Positions 16,438-24,129 of a DNA stretch of 64,000 nt are shown in pieces. Each line of letters opens with the position of its first letter. Within the stretch, counting starts at the first letter, position 1. This DNA is from UBA2136 sp963974105 (GTDB lineage Bacteria > Pseudomonadota > Alphaproteobacteria > UBA2136): contig CAXBBG010000003.1 of NCBI GenBank assembly GCA_963974105.1, positions 107,211-171,210 on the forward strand, given 5' to 3'. The notes under the pieces are model-generated. The model saw only the letters and a list, made by a program, of their open reading frames with translations, had not been told where the DNA came from and did no database searches. The translations under genes and the position numbers were made by a program.

Positions 16438-18297
16438 ATGAATGCGCGTAGTTTACTTATAGTCATCGGACTTATATTTTTAGGCATAGCAGCCCTACTT
16501 TCACTTCAAATACTTGGAACTGTTAACAAAGATCAGGCACAAGCACAGTTTATTGCAAGTGCAAATAACTTTACAGACAAAGCAGATGAGCTTTCTTCTC
16601 TTTTATTTGATGAACGTATTATCGCCGTTTCTATTATGGCTAAAAAGAGCGATAAAGATAAGTTAAAAGAAATTGCAAAAACGAATGATGCTGCATTTTC
16701 AGCATTCATTAATATTTTTGATAGCAATACTATCTATAAAGAAAGCGGTTTTGCACAAAATGCAAAAGAAAACCTAACCAAAGCATATGATGCACAAAAA
16801 AATGCACGTAACTTAATTTATAAGAATAGCATTAGCCTCAATGACTGGCTGAGCACGACCTCTTCAACTTCGCTGGCTTTAACGCAAGCGAAAAAAGCAC
16901 TCTTTGCGCCTCAAAATGCTATTGAAGAAGGCATATTTTTAAACACACTTATAAAACCTATTATCACAAAAATCATTAACCTCACTAACAACGAGCAAGC
17001 TTATTTAGTTGACCTGTTAGCAAACGAAACATCCCTTTCAGAGGAAGTTAAATTAAGTATCGTTAAAATACGTGAGCAATACCTTTCAGAAATGGAAAGT
17101 ATTGATAGAATTTCAGAATCAGGGCTTCTTTCAGCTGACGTTAAAGATAAAATCTCTGAAATGAAGGCCAGCTTAGATGAAATGGAAGATGTGAAGCGTA
17201 ACCTTTACACAACATTATTATTTGGATTTGGCGAAAAACCAAGCGCCACTGAATTTATGGAACTCGTAGCCAATGTTGGTGCAAAAATTCATGGTGTAGC
17301 CACAGCTATTAGTACACCAACAAGCAATACAATGACCAGTCTTTTAGAAGAGCAAGATTCTAAAAAAAGCTTTATGCTGATAGCAGCTGCATGTTTAACA
17401 GCTTTACTCATAGGTATTGCTATCCTTGTAAAAGTTCGTATTTTGAACCCTCTTGCTAGGCAGGTTGTTCTACGCGTCAACTTTGAAGGCAGTGTAAAAG
17501 GTATGATTGACGACGTTAAGTCTAAAATTTCAGATGTCAGCGGTGCAACTGATTCAATCCTAGAATCTAGCACTGTTGTACGCACAAATGTTGGGAATGT
17601 AGAAAATGAAGCCAACAACACAGATGTGAACGTACAAGCCGTTGCCAGTGCCATTCATGAGTTAAACGCTTCTGTTATTGAAATTAACGATAACATGGAA
17701 CAAGCAAACGTTATGATCAATGGCGCAACATCAACAGCGGGCAATACACAAAAACTTATGGAAAAATTAGCCGAGGCCAGTGAACGCATCGGTGATGCCG
17801 TTAATATTATTAGCCGTATTGCAGACCAAACAAACCTTCTTGCACTCAACGCTTCTATTGAAGCAGCACGTGCAGGTGACGCTGGACGCGGATTTGCTGT
17901 TGTCGCCGATGAGGTTCGTAGCCTTGCAGAAGAAACTGCAAATGCCACGCTTAAAATTAAAGCTTTCGTTGAAGAAATTCAAACAGAAAGCCGCAATGCG
18001 CAGGTTTCTATTGATGAAGTTTCAAATCAAATGATTAAAATCAGTGATATTTCATCCGCCGTTGTTGTTTCAATCTCTGAGCAATCTACAGCCACAGAAA
18101 GTATTGCTGTTAACGCAACAGACGCATCTGACTCCACCAATAAAGTTCGTGAAAGCATTGAAAAAATTGTTACACTCATCGACAAAAATGACGATATCTG
18201 CAAACGTATGAGTGAAACGGTTTCTTACTCTGTAGGTACGGTTCAAAACTTAGCAGATACATCAGATGACTTCCTTGAGGAAATGAAAAAAATATAA
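16438..18297 (+). CDS. Methyl-accepting chemotaxis protein without a recognisable HAMP domain
   Basis: 619 residues. TM1 about 5-27, a large all-helical periplasmic domain about 28-305, TM2 about 311-333, then the cytoplasmic signalling helices. The receptor tip is unmistakable (IADQTNLLALNASIEAAR, GRGFAVVADEVRSLAEET), the site where CheA and CheW bind. The segment after TM2 (KVRILNPLARQVVLRVNFEGSVKGM) is too short and lacks the Pro-x-Glu layout of HAMP, so TM2 seems to join the adaptation helices almost directly. No C-terminal NWETF-type methyltransferase tether. No che gene is in the window. Position suggests that it senses the receptor ligand or the YfiR-like protein. Confidence 0.9.
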   Translation: MNARSLLIVIGLIFLGIAALLSLQILGTVNKDQAQAQFIASANNFTDKADELSSLLFDERIIAVSIMAKKSDKDKLKEIAKTNDAAFSAFINIFDSNTIYKESGFAQNAKENLTKAYDAQKNARNLIYKNSISLNDWLSTTSSTSLALTQAKKALFAPQNAIEEGIFLNTLIKPIITKIINLTNNEQAYLVDLLANETSLSEEVKLSIVKIREQYLSEMESIDRISESGLLSADVKDKISEMKASLDEMEDVKRNLYTTLLFGFGEKPSATEFMELVANVGAKIHGVATAISTPTSNTMTSLLEEQDSKKSFMLIAAACLTALLIGIAILVKVRILNPLARQVVLRVNFEGSVKGMIDDVKSKISDVSGATDSILESSTVVRTNVGNVENEANNTDVNVQAVASAIHELNASVIEINDNMEQANVMINGATSTAGNTQKLMEKLAEASERIGDAVNIISRIADQTNLLALNASIEAARAGDAGRGFAVVADEVRSLAEETANATLKIKAFVEEIQTESRNAQVSIDEVSNQMIKISDISSAVVVSISEQSTATESIAVNATDASDSTNKVRESIEKIVTLIDKNDDICKRMSETVSYSVGTVQNLADTSDDFLEEMKKI

Positions 18298-18333
18298 ATG
18301 AATTATAGCAAGAAAATTCCTTGCGTTATAACC

Positions 18334-18371
18334 TCGAAGTTACTACTTTATAAATAACGTAGTAACTTCGA
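18334..18371. repeat. 13-bp perfect inverted repeat abutting a start codon
   Basis: TCGAAGTTACTAC (18334-18346) and GTAGTAACTTCGA (18359-18371), spacer 12 bases. The right arm ends one base before the ATG at 18373 and there is no T run after it, so it is not a standard terminator. It occupies the place of the ribosome binding site. Confidence 0.85.
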
Positions 18372-18372
18372 T

Positions 18373-20259
18373 ATGAACGGCCTTTTAATGAAATTATCTT
18401 TTATCAAACCAGAAGAAAAAATAAGCGACCTTAATGATGAAGTAAAACGTCATGGAGATAATTTTACACGTAAAATCACAAAAGGTATTAAGCAGGAATC
18501 CTTATCATGGATCGCTATTGAACTTGCATGGACAGCAGGTGTAACTGTTATCCTTGGTTTATACCTTGCCTACTATATTGGTTATGGCACAACCCCTAGT
18601 ACCGCTGTAATTTTCTATTTTGGTACTTACACAGCTGTGGCTATTATTATGGCGCTTGCTGTGCGTTTGGTGCGTAATGCAAAGTCCGAAGAGGCTGATA
18701 GAGATCGTCAACGCTTGCTACTGCGTTGCAACAACCACGTTTTTCATCTTATGCGTCAATCTCGTAATGAGCTTATGGCTGATATGGACCCTGAAAAAAG
18801 GCGCATTTATGCGGCTTACATCGTCTTAAAAGACCCAGAAGCGAGCAGTGATGACCTTTCGGTTGTTGTTAAAGATTTAACCGCAGATTATAAACTTTCT
18901 GAAGCGGTTAAACGTATAGAAACATTTAGATACCATGGCATGACAGCGCGTATTCAAGATGAATATGAACAAGTTAAGACATCATTAAATAAGCATGTCA
19001 CACGCATTTCAAAAGTTGCCCCACAAACTGCTAGTATGCTTAAAAAAAGATTTAGTGGTATTGTACCAACCATGCAAGAAGGGCACGAACGCCCTTTTGG
19101 TTTTTTAGAACGTGCTATTAATGCTGCAGAACATAACGACTTAACACTCCTTGCATTTGAAGACGTACATGAAATCTTTTCATTTGCCTTTGAAATGTTG
19201 AATGGTCGTGAAATTGCTGTGTTGCACCCTGAATTTAATGGTCACGCTGACTACGTCGAAGCACAAGACAAGCTTGATCGTAGCCGTTCCCTTCTTAGAC
19301 AAGCTGTCGCAAAAAGAAATAGCCGCCTAAAAGCACTTTCTGAAATTTTAAGTAAAGCTACCGCTAGTGAAATGATGACGCCTGTAAAATTTAATGCCAA
19401 CGAAATTGTAGATATTATTGATGAAGATTATAAAAATCTTCGCTCTCTTATTAATGCCGCTTTAAAAGCCGGCGATAAAAAGGCTTTGCGTGCATACCAT
19501 AAAGCCCTTAAAAATAGCTTTAAAATCAAAAACAAGGTATTGCATCACCATAAACGTGCCCTGCGCTTTATGTCTGTTTTTACAAGCATTCGCAAGTCCT
19601 ACGATAAAATTTGGAAAAAACATGGTAAAAACATCAAATTATTACTCGAAGACGATAAAAACAGTAAAAGTCACCTTACTATCCGCGAAGATTATATTAA
19701 CTTGGATAACGACCAAAATACTCTTTTAGTTAAGAAGCTTATTTTACTACATACATACCTCTTAAAGGAACAGACAAAGCATTATGAAAAGTTCACCAGC
19801 ATTGAACTTTCTAGCAATGGCTACAAACGTCTAGCGCTTGAATATGTACTGATTATGGATGAAATTATGAACTTTAGTCAGCCAGAAGAACTATTTGCTA
19901 TTGAGTATTCCAATGCGCCTTGCTTTGGGCATATTGACATAAACTCGCCAACAAGAACAAAGGTAGGTCTTGCTCTCCTTTCTATTGAAGAGTTACAGCA
20001 AACAAGACAAAAAGTCGCCCACCGCCTGGCACGTAACCTACGTGAATATTATCGCGTGCCACTTAACACTCACACCATTAAATATTTGGCGACCAATTTT
20101 GGAGCCGACAAAGAGTATTTGGCAAATTTGAATAATACTAAATTAAATGACAACGCTATTATAGAAGAACGCTATGTGATGGATTTAAGCCTGAAAGATT
20201 GGGAAAAATCATTTGCACCACTTATTAAAAAAATACATTTAGCTACCAAAAATAGATAA
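18373..20259 (+). CDS. Unknown large membrane-anchored helical protein (628 aa)
   Basis: Not recognised. Two transmembrane segments near residues 46-68 and 77-98 are followed by about 530 mostly alpha-helical cytoplasmic residues. There is a basic stretch (KAYHKALKNSFKIKNKVLHHHKRALRF, about 375-401) and a more acidic second half. No Walker, GGDEF, kinase or nuclease motif is seen. The start is uncertain: ATG at 18373 or 18388, neither with an SD, and the inverted repeat at 18334-18371 abuts the first. It is the last gene of the TonB-receptor locus, closed by a terminator. Confidence 0.75.
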   Translation: MNGLLMKLSFIKPEEKISDLNDEVKRHGDNFTRKITKGIKQESLSWIAIELAWTAGVTVILGLYLAYYIGYGTTPSTAVIFYFGTYTAVAIIMALAVRLVRNAKSEEADRDRQRLLLRCNNHVFHLMRQSRNELMADMDPEKRRIYAAYIVLKDPEASSDDLSVVVKDLTADYKLSEAVKRIETFRYHGMTARIQDEYEQVKTSLNKHVTRISKVAPQTASMLKKRFSGIVPTMQEGHERPFGFLERAINAAEHNDLTLLAFEDVHEIFSFAFEMLNGREIAVLHPEFNGHADYVEAQDKLDRSRSLLRQAVAKRNSRLKALSEILSKATASEMMTPVKFNANEIVDIIDEDYKNLRSLINAALKAGDKKALRAYHKALKNSFKIKNKVLHHHKRALRFMSVFTSIRKSYDKIWKKHGKNIKLLLEDDKNSKSHLTIREDYINLDNDQNTLLVKKLILLHTYLLKEQTKHYEKFTSIELSSNGYKRLALEYVLIMDEIMNFSQPEELFAIEYSNAPCFGHIDINSPTRTKVGLALLSIEELQQTRQKVAHRLARNLREYYRVPLNTHTIKYLATNFGADKEYLANLNNTKLNDNAIIEERYVMDLSLKDWEKSFAPLIKKIHLATKNR

Positions 20260-20264
20260 AAAAA

Positions 20265-20290
20265 AGAAGCCCTTGCAAGGGCTTCTTTAT
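20265..20290 (+). terminator. Rho-independent terminator
   Basis: Stem AGAAGCCC / GGGCTTCT around TTGCAA, preceded by an A run and followed by TTTATAT. It closes the locus that began at 13765. Confidence 0.8.
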
Positions 20291-20361
20291 ATAAGTACTT
20301 TTTAATAAACATGTGTCACACTTACTAAAACTGCTTTTCGATTAAAATAAAATTTAAAAAT

Positions 20362-21183
20362 TTACTTTGTAAGCTTGTTATACGTTTGGTTCATTTTTTT
20401 ACCAATCAGGCGCATACAAACCAAGCTTAATAACATTAAGAATGAATAAAGTATCCAAACTTTATACGGACGTGGCATACCGTCATCTTCTACATCAACA
20501 ATGTTAAACTGCGTCGCCATACAACTACCTTTTTTATCGCCTGTATCTTTACAAAAAAGGTCTTGTACCCATTGGTCTAATTCAATATACCAACCTGTTA
20601 TCCAAACCGTTGCAGGTTTACCTGTCGCATGGTAAGTGTTTAAAACATTAAACACCTTTGTTGTATCGTTCTTGCGATAAATCCACTGCATTTGGTAATT
20701 TAAAACACGCACAATTTCCATATTTGGAAACACTTCACTTAATGGCTTAATACTACCATCTGCAAGTTTTATTTCTTTATCGGAAATAAGGTGTATCCCT
20801 TCTGGTAAAGGTTCTTGGTTCCAGCCCCAAACCTTTTGACCATGAGGGTAAATAAAATCTACCTCCATAACCCCTTTGGAACCCACAGCTTCTGTTTTTA
20901 AAACAAAAACTTGCTGATTAGCTAAAAGAAGAGTTGTACCATAAAACCAGATAGGCTGATTAAAAACAGCTACAAATAAAGCAAAGTAAAGCGTCCACTT
21001 CATTTTTCGTCCGTAGCTATTTACAAAGTCATCCCAATTTTTTTTATAAAACTTGCGATACACGTAAAAGCCCGCAAAAGAAACCGCCACAGCAGCACCT
21101 AAATGCCAAGGGGCAACCACTTTAAAATAAACGCCTGCGACTGCTGCTATAACAACAGCTAAAAATATCCAAAATTTGACCAT
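20362..21183 (-). CDS. Unknown membrane protein (273 aa)
   Basis: Not recognised. Hydrophobic segments at about 3-21, 24-42, 62-84 and 243-263 flank a periplasmic-looking domain of about 155 residues with many aromatic residues (QKVWGWNQEPLPEG, WITGWYIELDQW) and a cysteine pair (LFCKDTGDKKGSCM) that could form a disulfide. SD AGGAGG precedes the ATG by 6 bases. It lies downstream of the Cache sensor gene on the same strand but has its own promoter-like element and palindrome at 21266-21296, so it is probably separately regulated. Confidence 0.75.
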   Translation of the reverse strand: MVKFWIFLAVVIAAVAGVYFKVVAPWHLGAAVAVSFAGFYVYRKFYKKNWDDFVNSYGRKMKWTLYFALFVAVFNQPIWFYGTTLLLANQQVFVLKTEAVGSKGVMEVDFIYPHGQKVWGWNQEPLPEGIHLISDKEIKLADGSIKPLSEVFPNMEIVRVLNYQMQWIYRKNDTTKVFNVLNTYHATGKPATVWITGWYIELDQWVQDLFCKDTGDKKGSCMATQFNIVDVEDDGMPRPYKVWILYSFLMLLSLVCMRLIGKKMNQTYNKLTK

Positions 21184-21265
21184 GATGGCCTCCTAAGGTT
21201 TAAAGTAATTTGAACAATTACTAAGAAAATGATTGAAGATGTTTAAGGTATTTATATTCCTGCTA

Positions 21266-21296
21266 CTTATGTATACATAAGCCCTTCATATGTCAA
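21266..21296 (-). promoter_or_regulatory. Promoter-like element with a 16-bp perfect palindrome (candidate operator)
   Basis: On the minus strand a perfect TTGACA (21296-21291) is followed after 9 bases by the palindrome CTTATGTATACATAAG (21281-21266), which contains TATACA as a possible -10 at the short spacing of 15. A repressor bound there would overlap the RNA polymerase site. It lies about 80-110 bases before the gene ending at 20362. Confidence 0.6.
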
Positions 21297-21319
21297 GAGT
21301 ATAGATGTAAAAACAAACT

Positions 21320-22528
21320 CTAAATACTGGTGAATTTTTCCTCTGGTGGACGTATCAGCGAGCGTAAACATAGCCCTGTAATTATCGCAACACTGAGTGC
21401 AATAAATGACATAGCTATAAATTCAACAAACTCTCTCCACATAGATTTTGTGCGCTTTTGAATAATGGCGACATAGTCTTTTCCGCCTACACTAAACCTA
21501 GAAAAAGAAAGCATGCTATTAACGCCATTGGTCCAGCGCCCCACAACTGTGCCCTCACCTTCAGTTGTCGCCAATGCAAAAGCTTTTAATTGAGTGAGCG
21601 TCTTGGCGTTTGTATTTTCTTCATAACGTTTGCAACCACTTTCTAAACCGTCCACACTCACCCAACATATATTTTCTTCATCCGCAGGCATTGCCTCGTT
21701 AAAGGCAGACATATAATGCGCAACAGAAACTTGCAACGCAAGCATACCTATAAGCTCACCTTCATAATACATGGGGATAGAAACGAATGAATGGATATTG
21801 TTTTGAGTCGGCATATGCTCTAGAAGAGGTTTAAACATAATATCACCATTTTCTGGGCTGTCGAAGACGGTGTGAGCCACACGCCCCAAAGGTGACTGCG
21901 CATATACACCACTTTTTAAGACGTTACCAAAATCTATTTCTTTTTCAGCAGAATAAATGATACGCATATCAGATTTACGTATAAACAACACATCATAAAA
22001 TTCAAATAAATTGTTAACTTCGTTTAAACTTGCGTGTACTGTTTCATGAATTTGACTATAAGGCGAACCGTCTAATGCATTTTGAAGCAGGTCTTTTTTG
22101 CCTATATTATATGGATTTTGCGCAATATATAAGTATTGCATTTTTCTTGATAGATCATCATTTTTCGTCCAATCATTAAAGGTTGATTTATGCCCCTTTA
22201 ATGCAGGTAATGCTTGCTGATAACTTTCTCTTAACACTTCCAGCTCTTGTGTTGTTAAGCGCTTATCTAACCTATCTACGGCGGCGGAAAGGTTTATCAG
22301 TTCCTTCTTTAAACTGCTGTCTGTTTGTAAAAATTGAGCCATAGACTCAATACGCTGCGTGTGAAACTTAAAAGTAGAAAGACTCTTTTCTAAATTATTT
22401 TTTAACAATAATTGTTCGGTATTATTCACATAACTATAAACCCACAACGAGCTTAGTATAAAAAAGATAGCCACTGGAAATATATACAAAAACCAAAAGC
22501 TGCCTGTTGAAACGTTTTTTAATACCAT
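21320..22528 (-). CDS. Membrane-bound Cache-type sensor lacking an output domain
   Basis: 402 residues. TM1 about 12-32, a long periplasmic region, and TM2 about 365-388, after which only RSLIRPPEEKFTSI remains. The periplasmic part has dCache character: a helical N-terminal segment, then DVLFIRKSDMRIIYSAEKEIDFG, SPLGRVAHTVF and IPMYYEGELIGMLALQVS. Proteins of this type normally continue into HAMP plus a kinase, cyclase or MCP domain; here a stop follows at once and the next 130 bases encode no such domain. Start: a GTG at 22537 is possible, but the ATG at 22528 with AAGAAG 8 bases upstream is favoured. Confidence 0.75.
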   Translation of the reverse strand: MVLKNVSTGSFWFLYIFPVAIFFILSSLWVYSYVNNTEQLLLKNNLEKSLSTFKFHTQRIESMAQFLQTDSSLKKELINLSAAVDRLDKRLTTQELEVLRESYQQALPALKGHKSTFNDWTKNDDLSRKMQYLYIAQNPYNIGKKDLLQNALDGSPYSQIHETVHASLNEVNNLFEFYDVLFIRKSDMRIIYSAEKEIDFGNVLKSGVYAQSPLGRVAHTVFDSPENGDIMFKPLLEHMPTQNNIHSFVSIPMYYEGELIGMLALQVSVAHYMSAFNEAMPADEENICWVSVDGLESGCKRYEENTNAKTLTQLKAFALATTEGEGTVVGRWTNGVNSMLSFSRFSVGGKDYVAIIQKRTKSMWREFVEFIAMSFIALSVAIITGLCLRSLIRPPEEKFTSI

Positions 22529-22652
22529 GTAAATCACTTCTTTTCTTTTAGCTTAGCAAACAGCAAGCAAAACAAAAAATAACTTTTATATTTCAAGCAT
22601 ATAAACATTAAAACAACGAGTTCAGCCTACAAATTACAAACGATTCACCAAC

Positions 22653-23885
22653 CTACATAACAGGCAAACTAAAGATAGAAATAGAAAGCATAATAACGCT
22701 TAAAAAAGCAAATGATGCAATTTTAAGATAACGATAAGGTAAGTCATGCATACGATAAGCCGCCAAACACGACTGTAAAGTCTGCAGGCAATAATAAAAA
22801 GCAAAGGCACGAGAAGCTAGTGAAATAATGCCAAACACATTTGAAGTCCATGTTAAAATGATGGCCAGTAAACCGATAATTAAAAAACTACTCTTTATAG
22901 AAATACGGCCTTCACTTAATTCGCTCACCAGCGAACTACACCCCACTTTATCGGCAGTGGCTGCACCAAATTGGCTCATAATTGCTGCAAACACCATAAT
23001 ATATCCAAGTATAGGTGAAAGTTTGTCTAGCATGTCAATAATGGCCGTGCCACTCGGTTCAACTAAGTCGGCTGAAAGCGTATAAACCAAGCAAGTAAAA
23101 GTAACAAAAATACAACCTGTAATAAGTTGTGCATACTTCATGGTTAAGACGCGTTCTACATTTGTATATTTTGAACCCAAATAGCGCGATGTTTCAAACC
23201 CTTGAGCAATCACAAACATTCCTAATAATTTTGCGATTAAATCAAAGTCCCATACAATTTCTTGTGTTTGAGGCATCCACACATTTAAAGCTATTGTCTC
23301 TATATTATAAACCATAAGCCCAGCAAGTAGCCCCCCTATAATCGCCAGCTTTATACCAACAGCGTAACGCTCTAATTGCTCCATAACATCTAGGCCGTCT
23401 ATACGCCCTATCATAGTGAGTGCAAATAAAACCATTGTGGTAAATAAATTTGCTTGAAATTCATCGTCAATGCCAAAGGCACGCATAACAAAGGCTGATA
23501 ATATTTTTAAGTAATAAGTTACAGAAATAATATACGCAAAAGCCAATGCAGGGCTTACCAAAATTTCGATAGCACGTATAACATGTTCATGCTTAGAACG
23601 CACAAGTAGCGGCTCTACATGCATAATATTAAAACGAATGGCATAGCCAACCCAATAAGCCAGAAGCAATAATATAGGCATTGCAATTAAGCTCCAACCG
23701 CCGACTAAACTATACATAAGCGGCGTCGCAATTAAAAAACCACTGCCAATAATAGAAGAAAGCGGTGTCACCATAGCCTTCCATAAACGGTTGTTGCAGA
23801 TTTTAGGCACATGCAGCCCATAAAAAATAACGCCTGTTGCAAGCGTAAAAGCAAACATCACCATAATCAATAAAGTTTTATCCAT
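22653..23885 (-). CDS. APC-superfamily-like permease
   Basis: 410 residues, about 11 transmembrane segments, inner membrane. The segment TPLSSIIGSGFLIATPLMYSLVGGW resembles the substrate-binding unwound helix 1 of amino acid/polyamine permeases (SxxxGSG), and ISLASRAFAFYYCLQTL and FAAIMSQFGAATAD match later core helices. Substrate unknown. No SD is seen before the ATG. Oriented with the Cache sensor gene 125 bases downstream, so the two are probably cotranscribed; together they could be a transporter with a periplasmic partner. Confidence 0.75.
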   Translation of the reverse strand: MDKTLLIMVMFAFTLATGVIFYGLHVPKICNNRLWKAMVTPLSSIIGSGFLIATPLMYSLVGGWSLIAMPILLLLAYWVGYAIRFNIMHVEPLLVRSKHEHVIRAIEILVSPALAFAYIISVTYYLKILSAFVMRAFGIDDEFQANLFTTMVLFALTMIGRIDGLDVMEQLERYAVGIKLAIIGGLLAGLMVYNIETIALNVWMPQTQEIVWDFDLIAKLLGMFVIAQGFETSRYLGSKYTNVERVLTMKYAQLITGCIFVTFTCLVYTLSADLVEPSGTAIIDMLDKLSPILGYIMVFAAIMSQFGAATADKVGCSSLVSELSEGRISIKSSFLIIGLLAIILTWTSNVFGIISLASRAFAFYYCLQTLQSCLAAYRMHDLPYRYLKIASFAFLSVIMLSISIFSLPVM

Positions 23886-23990
23886 AAAACAACATTATCA
23901 TGTCAAAAATTAAATAACTTAAACAACACTATAAAATGCTGTATTTATGGTTAATATTCGCATTGCTATGACAAGTAATAATAATACAAA

Positions 23991-24018
23991 TTGACAAAAA
24001 GCCACAGACCTCTATCAC
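23991..24018 (+). promoter_or_regulatory. Weak candidate promoter for the adenylate cyclase gene
   Basis: Consensus TTGACA at 23991-23996 with TATCAC after a 16-base spacer. The -10 is poor, so an activator or another promoter may be involved. Confidence 0.35.
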
Positions 24019-24129
24019 AAAGACAATAAAGCCTACTAGTAATAAACGTGCTTACTTGCCATAATAAGTTTAATATGTCTTTATAAAGCACAGTAAAACT
24101 TTAATTAAAAACTGCAGGTGAAAAAATAT

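Noticed and set aside
21320..22528. Frameshifted histidine kinase or chemoreceptor
   Set aside because: No HAMP, kinase or MCP motif is encoded in any frame in the 130 bases after the stop, and the next gene is unrelated, so a true short protein is more likely.
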